Shown here: in pieces, positions 42,278-51,023 of the stretch
Layout: every line of letters starts with the position of its first letter
Position numbering within the stretch: position 1 is the stretch's first letter
From: Marinobacter sp050379415
Lineage (GTDB): Bacteria; Pseudomonadota; Gammaproteobacteria; Pseudomonadales; Oleiphilaceae
DNA: 64,000 bases
Reading direction: 5' to 3'
Assembly (NCBI RefSeq): GCF_050379415.1
Contig: NZ_JBNRLS010000001.1
Coordinates: forward strand, 186,001-250,000
Program-made: the position numbers and the translations under genes
Notes under the pieces: model-generated
Database searches by the model: none
Told to the model about the DNA's origin: nothing
The model's input: the letters and a program-made list of their open reading frames with translations, nothing else

Positions 42278-44328
42278 AGTTGAGCTGCGACTTCCGTCCC
42301 TTGCCTGATGGCTCGTTTTGCATCCAGTTCCTCGGCAACGTCTGCGCCGCCGATGAGATATGTCCTGACACCAGAGGCTGACAACTGGTCGAAAAGTTCC
42401 CGGTAGGGTTCCTGGCCGGCACAAATTACAACGTTATCTACGGCCAGCACCCTGCTTTCGGTTACTTTGCCATCCTTGTCAGTCACGGAAATGTGCAGGC
42501 CCTGATCATCAATACGCTCATATCGGCAGCCCCGCAACATTTCCACGTCCCGATGTTTCAGGCTGCTCCGGTGGACCCAGCCTGAGGTCTTGCCGAGGCC
42601 ACCACCCACTTTACCGGTCTTCCGCTGCATCAGGTAGATCTTGCGGGGTGAGGGCGTCGGTTTGCGCTCCGCCAGGCCTCCGGGACCCTCAAACTCGGGG
42701 TTTACGCCCCATTCCGCCTGCCAGTCGGCGACCCCCACCTGCTTTCCTTCCGGCTGATGGCTGAAGTCGTGGGTCAGGAACTCGCTGACATCAAAGCCGA
42801 TGCCACCGGCGCCAATAACTGCCACGGATTTGCCCACCGGTTTGTTGTCACGAAGTACATCGAGGTACCCGAGCACCTTGGGGTGGTCAATACCATCGAT
42901 TTTGGGGGTTCGTGGCTTTACGCCAGTGGCGATCACCACATCATCGAAGCTTTGCTCAAGCAGGGAGTCTGCATCAACGCGGGCTCCGAGCTTGAGGTCG
43001 ATCTCCAGCAGCTCGATCTGTCGCTGGTAGTAGCGCAGCGTCTCGTAGAATTCCTCTTTACCCGGAATGCGCTTTGCGTAATTGAACTGACCGCCGATCC
43101 GGTCGTCCGCTTCGAACAGGGTGACCTTGTGGCCACGTTTGGCAGCCGTCGTCGCCGCTGCCAGGCCCGCAGGGCCCGCCCCCACCACGGCGACCCGCCG
43201 GGCCACCGGTGCTACTGTCAAGACCAGTTCGGTTTCATGACATGCCCGCGGATTCACCAGGCAGGACGCGCGTTTGGCCTGGAACACATGGTCCAGGCAG
43301 GCCTGGTTACAGGCAATGCAGGTGTTGATTTCGTCGCTGCGTCCCTGCTCGGCCTTGCGCACGAACTCGCTGTCCGCCAACAGAGGCCGGGCCATGGACA
43401 CCATGTCTGCCTTGCCTGCGGCAAGAATCTCTTCACCTTTTTCCGGCGTGTTAATGCGATTCGTGGTGCAAACCGGAATATCCACCTGGCCGTAAAATTT
43501 GGCGGTGACATCGGCGAAGCCGCCGCGTGGCACGGAGGTTACAATGGTGGGTACCCGCGCCTCGTGCCAGCCAATGCCGGTGTTTATGATGGTGGCGCCG
43601 GCCTGTTCGATGGCCTTGCCGAGGGTCACAATCTGATCCCAGGTCTGTCCACCTTCAACCAGGTCCAGCATGGACAGCCGGTAAATTATGATGAACTCGC
43701 GACCCACCGCCTCGCGGATCCGTCGGACAATCTCCACGGGCAGGCGCATGCGGTTCTCGTAGGGACCACCCCACTTGTCCTTCCGTTTATTGGTGCGTTC
43801 ACACAGGAACTGGTTGATGAAATAGCCTTCGGAGCCCATAACCTCAACGCCGTCGTAGCCGGCAAATTTGGCCAGTTTTGCCGCGTTGACGAAGTCGTCT
43901 ATCTGCCGCTCGACACCCTTCGTGGACAGCCCGCGCGCCTTGAACGGACTGATCGGAGCCTTGGTGGCGGAGGCCGAGACGATCAGCGGCTGATAGCCGT
44001 AGCGCCCCGCGTGCAGCAATTGCAGGCAGATCTTCCCACCGGCCTCGTGAACTGCGCCGGTTACATGCCGATGGAGGAATGCCGTGGCACGGTTGTTCAT
44101 CGTTGAAGACAGGGGAGCCAGCTGCCCGGCGAGGTTGGGCGAGAAACCACCCGTCACCATGAGACCAACACCACCCTCGGCCCGCTCCGCGAAATACCGG
44201 GCGAACTTGTGGATATTCCAGAAACGGTCTTCGAGACCTGTGTGCATCGATCCCATCAGAACCCGGTTCTTGAGTTCGGTAAAGCCGAGGTCAAGAGGTT
44301 TCAGGAGGTTAGGATAAGTGTCGCTCAT
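42274..44328 (-). CDS. fadH: 2,4-dienoyl-CoA reductase (NADPH), FadH type
   Basis: Iron-sulfur flavoenzyme for beta-oxidation of unsaturated fatty acids. An N-terminal TIM barrel (OYE-like, FMN) holds GSMHTGLEDRFWN. The 4Fe-4S ligands appear as CIACNQACLDHVFQ...C at about residues 335-355. A C-terminal FAD/NADP-binding half carries VVGAGPAGLAAA and AVIGAGGIGFDVSEF. At 684 aa it is close to E. coli FadH (672). It heads a two-gene operon with the CNNM/CBS protein. Confidence 0.94.
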   Translation of the reverse strand: MSDTYPNLLKPLDLGFTELKNRVLMGSMHTGLEDRFWNIHKFARYFAERAEGGVGLMVTGGFSPNLAGQLAPLSSTMNNRATAFLHRHVTGAVHEAGGKICLQLLHAGRYGYQPLIVSASATKAPISPFKARGLSTKGVERQIDDFVNAAKLAKFAGYDGVEVMGSEGYFINQFLCERTNKRKDKWGGPYENRMRLPVEIVRRIREAVGREFIIIYRLSMLDLVEGGQTWDQIVTLGKAIEQAGATIINTGIGWHEARVPTIVTSVPRGGFADVTAKFYGQVDIPVCTTNRINTPEKGEEILAAGKADMVSMARPLLADSEFVRKAEQGRSDEINTCIACNQACLDHVFQAKRASCLVNPRACHETELVLTVAPVARRVAVVGAGPAGLAAATTAAKRGHKVTLFEADDRIGGQFNYAKRIPGKEEFYETLRYYQRQIELLEIDLKLGARVDADSLLEQSFDDVVIATGVKPRTPKIDGIDHPKVLGYLDVLRDNKPVGKSVAVIGAGGIGFDVSEFLTHDFSHQPEGKQVGVADWQAEWGVNPEFEGPGGLAERKPTPSPRKIYLMQRKTGKVGGGLGKTSGWVHRSSLKHRDVEMLRGCRYERIDDQGLHISVTDKDGKVTESRVLAVDNVVICAGQEPYRELFDQLSASGVRTYLIGGADVAEELDAKRAIRQGTEVAAQL

Positions 44329-44385
44329 GGGGCTCTCTCATGGAATATTTATCGCGAGTATACACTTGATCAATGGCAAGTTGAC

Positions 44386-44413
44386 TTGACCTTGCGGACG
44401 GGCCACGTATCAT
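44386..44413 (+). promoter_or_regulatory. Candidate sigma70 promoter upstream of the mnh operon
   Basis: TTGACC and TATCAT, each 5/6 to consensus, are separated by 16 bp. It lies 263 bp upstream of mnhA and 32 bp upstream of a 36-codon frame; the leader would be unusually long. A TATA-rich tract at 44640-44650 is an alternative promoter nearer to mnhA. Confidence 0.5.
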
Positions 44414-44444
44414 CAAATCCCAAGTTTTATTGATGGAGCAACCA

Positions 44445-44555
44445 ATGACCGTAAGGTCCTTAGGCTGCAAACAGACCATTCGCCCGCCCGTAACGGCTGA
44501 TATCGCCCGCCACCGCGGTCGTCTTCCCTATTTCCCGGATCCACCATTCGCCTGA
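44445..44555 (+). CDS. Possible 36-codon leader frame
   Basis: ATG preceded by GGAG, 36 codons, starting MTVRSLGCKQTIRPP. It sits in the 347-bp gap (44329-44675) between fadH and mnhA just after a good promoter. No family is recognisable; it could be a leader peptide or chance. Confidence 0.25.
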   Translation: MTVRSLGCKQTIRPPVTADIARHRGRLPYFPDPPFA

Positions 44556-44675
44556 TTCCAGGCTTTCGGTGTATTCCTGCGGCCCAAGCGTCATGCAGGG
44601 TCTCTATCCGGAAGCTAGACTTCTGCACACACGCCTGTATTTATATATAAAAGAAAAACCGATAACGAGGTTGCG

Positions 44676-47477
44676 ATGTCGCTACCGCTGGTTGTTTTAC
44701 TGCCTTTCCTGGGGGCCATTGCCGCGCCCCTGTTCGCCCAGGGGGGGCGAACGGCAATAGCCATTGCCTCTTCCGTTCCGGCCCTGATTGCACTGGCCGC
44801 CCTTTACCCGAACTGGCAGGTATTAGCCGACGGCGGCTATGTGCTGTTCCACCAGGAGTGGCTTCCGGCCCTTGGCCTCTCGCTCAGCTTTCGCCTGGAC
44901 GGTCTGGCGCTGCTGTTTGCGTTGCTGATCCTGATCATCGGGCTGCTGATCATCCTGTATGCCCGTTACTACCTGAAGCCGAAGGAAAACATCGCGAAGT
45001 TCTACGCGCTGCTGCTCTGCTTCAAGGGCTCGATGCTGGGTATCGTGATGTCCAGCAACCTGTTGCTGATGCTGATCTTCTGGGAGCTGACCAGCCTGGT
45101 CTCGTTCCTGCTGATCAGTTACTGGACCCACAAGCAGGACGCCCGCCGTGGTGCCCGGATGGCCCTGGCGGTGACTGGCGGCGGTGGCCTGGCGCTGCTG
45201 GCCGGCATCCTGATCATCGGTAACATCGTCGGCAGCTACGAGCTGGATGATGTTCTCGCCGCCGGCGATCAGATCAAGGCCCACGCCATGTACCCGGTGG
45301 CGCTGACGCTGGTGCTGCTCGGCGCCTTCACCAAGTCGGCCCAGTTTCCGTTCCACTTCTGGCTGCCTCACGCCATGCAGGCGCCGACGCCGGTGTCCGC
45401 CTACCTGCACTCGGCCACGATGGTAAAGGCCGGTGTGTTCCTGATGGCCCGGTTGTATCCGGCGCTGGCGGGCACTGAACAGTGGTTCTACATGGTGAGC
45501 TTCACGGGCATGGCAACCCTGCTGCTCGGCGCCTATGTCGCCATGTTCAAGCATGACCTCAAGGGCCTGCTGGCCTATTCCACCGTCAGCCATCTGGGCC
45601 TGATTACCCTGCTGTTCGGCATGGGCACGCAACTGGCAGCCGTGGCCGCTGTCTTCCACGTGATCAACCACGCCACGTTCAAGGCCTCGCTGTTCATGGC
45701 CGCCGGTATCATCGACCATGAAACCGGCACCCGGGACATGCGCAGAATCAACGGTCTCTGGCGCTACATGCCCCACACCGCGACCCTGGCCATGGTGGCG
45801 GCCTCCTCAATGGCCGGTGTACCGCTGCTGAACGGTTTCCTGAGCAAGGAGATGTTCTTCGCCGAGTCCCTGGAATTGAACCTGCCGGGACTCTGGGCCT
45901 GGTTGCCACCGATCGTGGCCACCCTGGCCGGCATCTTCGCGGTGGCCTATTCGGCCCGTTTCATCCACGACGTATTCTTTAACGGCAAGCCGGTGGACCT
46001 GCCGGTATACCCGCCCCACGAACCACCGCGTTACATGAAGATTCCCGTGGAAATCCTGGTATTTGCCTGTGTGATGGTGGGCATGTTTCCGGCGATCTCT
46101 GTCGGCCCGCTGCTGTATTCCGCGGCTTCTGCCACTCTCGGCGGCAATGTGCCGGACTACAAACTCGCCGTGGTTCATGGCTTGAACCTGCCCCTGCTGA
46201 TGAGTTTTGTGGCGTTCTTTGGTGGCCTGCTGATGTATACCCAGCGCCAGCGCTTCTTCGATTTCCATGCCCGGTTCAAGGAAATTGATGAAAAAGCCGT
46301 GTTCGAAGCGGTGGTGTCAAGGGTTGCGGTCTTCTCCCACGACCTGACCGCCCGTATCGAGAACGGCTCCCTGCAACGCTACGCCCTGCTGCTGGTACTG
46401 AGTGTGATTGCCGTAGCCGCGGCGCCTCTGATGAATGTCGGCATCTTTGTGGGTGAACTGGGACTGAGTCCGGTTGACCCTCCCACCGCAATCGCAGCGG
46501 GAGTACTGATCGTCTGTGCTCTGCTGACAGCCTTCCTGCACCGGGAGCGTTTCTACGCACTGGTACTGCTCAGTGTGGTGGGGTTGATCGTGGCGCTCGC
46601 CTTCGCCCGCTTCTCGGCCCCGGACCTGGCCATGACCCAGTTGTCCGTGGAAGTCGTCACCATCGTTCTGCTGATGCTGGCACTGTTCTATATGCCGTCC
46701 TGGACGCCACTGGAAAGCTCCCGGGGTCAACGCACCCGTGATGCCGTCATCGCACTCGTTGTCGGTGTGGGTATGACCCTGGTCACCCTGGCTATGTTGA
46801 CCCAGCCCTTCACCTCGATTTCCGACTTCTTCCTGGAAAACAGTAAATCCGGCGGGGGCGGCACCAACGTGGTGAATGTCATCCTGGTGGACTTCCGGGG
46901 CTTCGATACCCTCGGCGAGATTACCGTCCTGGCCATTGCCGCTCTGGGTATTTATGCAATGCTCAAGGATACCGCCCTGACCCCGCCGCCGGGCGATGGC
47001 ATGGGTCACCCCTGGACCCGGGATGCCCATCCAATGATGCTCAAGCAGATCGCCCGGCCAATGCTGCCGCTGGCACTGATGATATCGGCGTTCATCTTCC
47101 TGCGAGGCCACAACCTTCCGGGCGGTGGTTTTGTCGCCGGCCTGATCACCTCCGTGGCCCTGATCCTCCAGTACATTGCCAGCGGCATGGTCTGGACCCA
47201 GGAGCGGATAGGAATCAAGTACCACAACGTGATCGGCCTGGGTCTTTTGTTCGCAATCATTGCCGGTGCCGGCAGCCTGGCCTTCAGCTATCCGTTCCTG
47301 ACCTCCACCTTCGGATACATCACCTGGCCGGTGGTGGGCAAGTTCGAGGTGGCTTCGGCGCTGGTCTTTGACCTCGGCGTCTACCTGACCGTTATCGGCG
47401 CCACACTGCTGGCCCTGGTCAGCATTGGCCGGCTGTCACCTCACTCCGCCATCAAGCCCAAGAAGGAGGGTGCGTAA
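44676..47477 (+). CDS. mnhA: Mrp/Mnh Na+/H+ antiporter subunit A fused to B
   Basis: Largest subunit of the multi-subunit Na+(K+)/H+ antiporter in the inner membrane. Residues 1 to about 760 are the NuoL-like proton-channel protein with FHFWLPHAMQAPTPVSAYLHSATMVKAG-type signatures (shown in part: HFWLPHAMQAPTPVSAYLHS) and the MrpA C-terminal extension. Residues from about 780 onward contain the MnhB domain (FLRGHNLPGGGFVAGL), so A and B are one 933-aa polypeptide. Its stop codon overlaps the start of mnhC by one base (TAATG). First gene of the operon. Confidence 0.95.
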   Translation: MSLPLVVLLPFLGAIAAPLFAQGGRTAIAIASSVPALIALAALYPNWQVLADGGYVLFHQEWLPALGLSLSFRLDGLALLFALLILIIGLLIILYARYYLKPKENIAKFYALLLCFKGSMLGIVMSSNLLLMLIFWELTSLVSFLLISYWTHKQDARRGARMALAVTGGGGLALLAGILIIGNIVGSYELDDVLAAGDQIKAHAMYPVALTLVLLGAFTKSAQFPFHFWLPHAMQAPTPVSAYLHSATMVKAGVFLMARLYPALAGTEQWFYMVSFTGMATLLLGAYVAMFKHDLKGLLAYSTVSHLGLITLLFGMGTQLAAVAAVFHVINHATFKASLFMAAGIIDHETGTRDMRRINGLWRYMPHTATLAMVAASSMAGVPLLNGFLSKEMFFAESLELNLPGLWAWLPPIVATLAGIFAVAYSARFIHDVFFNGKPVDLPVYPPHEPPRYMKIPVEILVFACVMVGMFPAISVGPLLYSAASATLGGNVPDYKLAVVHGLNLPLLMSFVAFFGGLLMYTQRQRFFDFHARFKEIDEKAVFEAVVSRVAVFSHDLTARIENGSLQRYALLLVLSVIAVAAAPLMNVGIFVGELGLSPVDPPTAIAAGVLIVCALLTAFLHRERFYALVLLSVVGLIVALAFARFSAPDLAMTQLSVEVVTIVLLMLALFYMPSWTPLESSRGQRTRDAVIALVVGVGMTLVTLAMLTQPFTSISDFFLENSKSGGGGTNVVNVILVDFRGFDTLGEITVLAIAALGIYAMLKDTALTPPPGDGMGHPWTRDAHPMMLKQIARPMLPLALMISAFIFLRGHNLPGGGFVAGLITSVALILQYIASGMVWTQERIGIKYHNVIGLGLLFAIIAGAGSLAFSYPFLTSTFGYITWPVVGKFEVASALVFDLGVYLTVIGATLLALVSIGRLSPHSAIKPKKEGA

Positions 47478-47848
47478 TGGAGCTTGTCTTCGCGCTTGTT
47501 ATCGGCGCCCTGACCTCCTCGGGCGTTTACCTGTTGCTGCGGGCCCGGACATTCCCCGTGGTGGTCGGACTGACGCTCATCTCCTACGGTGTGAACCTGT
47601 TCCTGTTCTCCAGTGGACGGCTGGCGACCGGTGGCCAGCCCATCCTGGGCAGCACAGAAAACTACTCCGATCCCCTGCCCCAGGCGCTGGTGCTCACCGC
47701 CATTGTGATCGGCTTTGCCATGACGGCTTTTGTGGTTGTGCTGTCCCTGAGAAACCTCGCTGATAACGAGGACGACCATGTAGATGGCCGCCAGGGAGAA
47801 CGACCGGAGAAACCGGAGCAGAAAAGCGAGGAGGAACGCAGTCAATGA
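47477..47848 (+). CDS. mnhC: Mrp/Mnh antiporter subunit C
   Basis: NuoK-like subunit of three membrane helices (about residues 3-22, 27-45 and 73-95), with the conserved LTLISYGVNLFLF and DPLPQALVLTAIVIGFA. The tail after residue 95 is hydrophilic and charged (DHVDGRQGERPEKPEQ). At 123 aa it is of normal size. It overlaps mnhA by one base and mnhD by four bases. Confidence 0.95.
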   Translation: MELVFALVIGALTSSGVYLLLRARTFPVVVGLTLISYGVNLFLFSSGRLATGGQPILGSTENYSDPLPQALVLTAIVIGFAMTAFVVVLSLRNLADNEDDHVDGRQGERPEKPEQKSEEERSQ

Positions 47849-49362
47849 ACCACTGGCTTATCGCTCCGATTCTGATTCCCCTGCTCGGTGGTGTCCTGCA
47901 GGCATTCATGGGTTATGCCCCGATCAGCCTGCGGCGCACCCTGGCTCTTGGCACGACAGTGCTTCTGCTGGTTGCTACCATCGTTCTGCTGGTAATGGCC
48001 AATGACGGCAGTTACCGCCTGTACGCGTTTGGCAACTGGCAGCCGCCGTTCGGTATTGTTCTGGTCCTGGACCGACTGGCGGCGCTGATGCTGGTGATGA
48101 CAGCCGTTCTGGCCTTATTCGCACACCTGTTCTCCATTGGTGGAGCGGACGAGGGCAACCGCCAGTTCCATGGTCTGTTCCTGTTCCAGCTCATGGGGCT
48201 GAACATTGCCTTCATGACCGGCGACCTGTTCAACCTGTTCGTAGCCTTCGAGGTGTTGCTGATCGCTTCCTACGGCCTGCTGATGCATGGCGGCGGCACT
48301 GCCCGGACTGTTCCGGGCTTGCATTATGTGGTGCTCAACCTGGTGGGCTCGGCGGTGTTCCTGATCAGTGTCGGCATGATCTACAGCGTTACCGGGACCC
48401 TCAACATGGCCGATCTGGCCATCCGGGTGTTGCTGCTCTCCGGTGAGGAACTGGAGCTGGTCAAGGCCGGCGGCATGATGCTCCTGGTGGTGTTCGCCCT
48501 CAAAGCCGCCCTCCTGCCCCTGAGTTTCTGGCTGCCCAGAGCCTACGCCCATGCCACTGCACCGGTAGCGGCGCTGTTTGCCGTTATGACCAAGGTTGGC
48601 ATCTACGCAATTCTGCGGGTGTACCTGCTGATATTCGGCGACGATGCCGGAGCGCTGGCCAACCTGGGCATGGACTGGCTGTTCCCGTTGGCGCTGGTCA
48701 CCCTGATCATGGGCGTGGTGGGTGCCTTGGGCGCCCAGAGCCTGAAGACTCTCGTGGCCTGGCAGGTCATTATCTCGGTCGGAACTCTTCTGGCACCCAT
48801 TGCCCTGGGTTCCAGGGAGGCCATCTCCGCAGCACTGTTCTATCTGCTCAGCACAACCTGGACCGTCGCCGGGCTTTTCCTGGTGGCGGAGCTGGTGGCC
48901 AGTCAGCGCGGCAGTGCGCTGGACAAGATTGTGACCGCGCCACGCATGCGTAACCGAACACTGATCAGTGTCCTGTTCCTCGTCGGCGCGGTGGCCGCGG
49001 CCGGCCTGCCACCCATGAGCGGCTTCTTTGCCAAGGTCCTGATTCTCAACTCGGTGACTTCCGGTCCCGAGATGGCGTGGCTCTGGTCTGTTGTGCTGAT
49101 TGGTGGCTTCTGCACGGTTATCGCCTACAGCCGGGCCGGCAGCATTGTCTTCTGGCGGACCGTTAACGGCCATATCGAAGAGCCAAAACCGCTCGGGGGT
49201 AACCTGCGAGCCGCCACCGGCGCCCTGATTGGCATGAGTCTGGTAATCGTTGCCTTCGCAGGCCCGATAAACGAATACACTGACGCGACCGCAGCACAGC
49301 TGCAGAACCGCTCAGCCTATCTGGAAATCCTGCAGACTCCGATGGTCGGGGAGGAGAACTGA
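47845..49362 (+). CDS. mnhD: Mrp/Mnh antiporter subunit D
   Basis: NuoM/NuoN-like subunit of 505 aa with about 14 membrane helices, carrying the transport machinery. Visible family features are FNLFVAFEVLLIASYGLL (with the conserved helix-5 Glu), FALKAALLPLSFWLPRAYAH (Lys on helix 7) and TKVGIYAILRVY. The start overlaps mnhC by four bases (ATGA) and the stop overlaps mnhE by one base. Confidence 0.96.
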   Translation: MNHWLIAPILIPLLGGVLQAFMGYAPISLRRTLALGTTVLLLVATIVLLVMANDGSYRLYAFGNWQPPFGIVLVLDRLAALMLVMTAVLALFAHLFSIGGADEGNRQFHGLFLFQLMGLNIAFMTGDLFNLFVAFEVLLIASYGLLMHGGGTARTVPGLHYVVLNLVGSAVFLISVGMIYSVTGTLNMADLAIRVLLLSGEELELVKAGGMMLLVVFALKAALLPLSFWLPRAYAHATAPVAALFAVMTKVGIYAILRVYLLIFGDDAGALANLGMDWLFPLALVTLIMGVVGALGAQSLKTLVAWQVIISVGTLLAPIALGSREAISAALFYLLSTTWTVAGLFLVAELVASQRGSALDKIVTAPRMRNRTLISVLFLVGAVAAAGLPPMSGFFAKVLILNSVTSGPEMAWLWSVVLIGGFCTVIAYSRAGSIVFWRTVNGHIEEPKPLGGNLRAATGALIGMSLVIVAFAGPINEYTDATAAQLQNRSAYLEILQTPMVGEEN

Positions 49363-49850
49363 TGCTTGACCGACTGAGTTTCCCCCAGCCCTGGCTCAGC
49401 CTGATCCTGTTTGTCACCTGGCAGTTCCTGAGTGACGGCATCAGCGGGGGCAGCGTGGTGCTGGGCCTGATTCTGGCCTGGGCCATCCCGCAGATGACCC
49501 AGGGATTCTGGCCCGAACGCCCCTCATTCATGCGGTTCTGGCTGATGCCTAAATACCTGGCTCGCGTGCTCAAGGACATTGTCATTGCCAGCTTTGAAGT
49601 TGCGGCACTGATCCTCAGCCCACGTAAGCCCCGGCCAGCCTTTGTCTGCTACCCGCTGGAACTGGAGCATCCCCTGGCCATTTCCATTCTCGCCAGCACC
49701 ATTTCCCTGACACCCGGCACGGTCAGCACCGACGTCAGTGATGACCGGCGCCTGTTGCTGGTTCACGCCCTGGACACCGGGGATGAACAGGAAGTGATCA
49801 GCACCATCCGAAAACGCTATGAACAGCCTCTGCTGGAGATGTTCAAATGA
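49362..49850 (+). CDS. mnhE: Mrp/Mnh antiporter subunit E
   Basis: A 162-aa subunit with two or three N-terminal hydrophobic helices and a soluble C-terminal domain. The conserved motifs are ARVLKDIVIASFEVA and ASTISLTPGTVSTDVSDD. It overlaps mnhD by one base and mnhF by four, consistent with tight stoichiometric control. Confidence 0.95.
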   Translation: MLDRLSFPQPWLSLILFVTWQFLSDGISGGSVVLGLILAWAIPQMTQGFWPERPSFMRFWLMPKYLARVLKDIVIASFEVAALILSPRKPRPAFVCYPLELEHPLAISILASTISLTPGTVSTDVSDDRRLLLVHALDTGDEQEVISTIRKRYEQPLLEMFK

Positions 49851-50116
49851 TCACCATTGCCCTTTACATCACCATCGCCATGGTCACCCTGGCCGCTCTG
49901 CTGAACGTATATCGCCTGATCAAGGGGCCGGATGCGCCTGACCGCGTGTTGGCACTGGATACCTTATACATCAATGCGATCGCGCTGATCATCCTGCTGG
50001 GCATCACCCTGGGCACCCGTATGTATCTCGAATCCGCCCTGCTGATCGCGGTCATGGGTTTTGTCGGTACCGTCGCCATGGCCAAGTACCTCAAGCGCGG
50101 CAGCGTGATCGAATAG
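49847..50116 (+). CDS. mnhF: Mrp/Mnh antiporter subunit F
   Basis: An 89-aa protein of three membrane helices with the family motif RLIKGPDAPDRVLALDTLY and a lysine/arginine-rich end (AKYLKRGSVIE). It overlaps mnhE by four bases; mnhG follows 9 bp later. Confidence 0.95.
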   Translation: MITIALYITIAMVTLAALLNVYRLIKGPDAPDRVLALDTLYINAIALIILLGITLGTRMYLESALLIAVMGFVGTVAMAKYLKRGSVIE

Positions 50117-50125
50117 GAGGCCCGT

Positions 50126-50458
50126 ATGAATCCGTTTGCCGAATACGTCATTGCTTTCCTGCTCCTGCTCGGAGGCGCCTTTACCCTGATCGGCGCCATT
50201 GGCCTGGCGCGCCTGCCGGATTTCTTCACCCGCCTGCACGGCCCTACCAAGGCCACCACCCTGGGCGTGGGCGCCATCATGCTCAGCTCGGTGATCTACT
50301 TCAGCGCACGGGGAGAGGGTATCGGCATCTCCGAAGTGTTGATTACCGTATTCCTGTTCATGACCGCACCGGTGAGCGCCAACATCCTGGCCAAGGCGGC
50401 CATGCATATCGGCGTCAAAACCATGGACGGGACCGAGGGGAAGCCCTGGGAGCAGTGA
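50126..50458 (+). CDS. mnhG: Mrp/Mnh antiporter subunit G
   Basis: A 110-aa subunit of three helices, last in the operon. GAIGLARLPDFFTRLHGPTKATTLGVG is the characteristic segment (core: LPDFFTRLHGPTKATTLG). AGGAGG precedes the ATG. A 30-bp palindrome (D2) follows the stop after 8 bp and may form the end of the transcript. Confidence 0.95.
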   Translation: MNPFAEYVIAFLLLLGGAFTLIGAIGLARLPDFFTRLHGPTKATTLGVGAIMLSSVIYFSARGEGIGISEVLITVFLFMTAPVSANILAKAAMHIGVKTMDGTEGKPWEQ

Positions 50459-50466
50459 TGGAAGAC

Positions 50467-50496
50467 GGGGCCAGATGAACGCTTTCATCTGACCCC
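50467..50496. repeat. 30-bp REP-like palindrome, copy D2
   Basis: GGGGCCAGATGAACG...CTGACCCC with the GATGAA/TTCATC centre, followed by ATCTTCAC. It lies 8 bp after the mnhG stop codon. Confidence 0.85.
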
Positions 50497-50588
50497 ATCT
50501 TCACAGCAGGTCCCGCATAAAAATGTCATTGGACTTACAAGGTTTTGCCGTATAGTAGTCGCCCCAATCCATTTCAGGAGGCCAGCGT

Positions 50589-50870
50589 ATGCTTAAAGTC
50601 AACGAGTATTTCGACGGCAAAGCCAAATCCATTGCCTTCCAGACGGCCACTCTCCCGGCAACGGTCGGTGTGATCAGTCCGGGTGAGTACGAGTTCGGTA
50701 CCACCAAGAAGGAGACCATGACGGTGATCAGCGGAGCCCTGACCGTGCTGCTCCCCGGCATGGAAGAGTGGATGACCTACGGCGCGGGCGAAAGCTTCGA
50801 CGTTGCCGGCCAGGCCAGCTTCAAAGCGAAAGCAGATATCGACACTGCCTACCTTTGTACCTACCAGTAA
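50589..50870 (+). CDS. ppnP: Pyrimidine/purine nucleoside phosphorylase (YaiE/DUF1255)
   Basis: A 93-aa single-domain cupin that phosphorolyses several nucleosides to base and ribose-1-phosphate. It aligns along its length with E. coli YaiE: NEYFDGKAKSI, GVISPGEYEFGT, ETMTVISGALTVLLPG and ESFDVAGQASF. CAGGAGG precedes the ATG. It is a single-gene unit between the mnh operon and the CoA ligase. Confidence 0.95.
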   Translation: MLKVNEYFDGKAKSIAFQTATLPATVGVISPGEYEFGTTKKETMTVISGALTVLLPGMEEWMTYGAGESFDVAGQASFKAKADIDTAYLCTYQ

Positions 50871-51023
50871 CACATTGATTCGCAGAGCGTACCGGTAAGA
50901 AAAAAACTGGCGCGTACGTTCTGCAATTTTTTCCTTTTCAGCGGTTCCCGTTTTTCCCAAACTGTGTCAGATTTGTCTTTCTCATCGTAATAACAAGCAC
51001 AAGCAGAGAAAGAGGAACACAAG

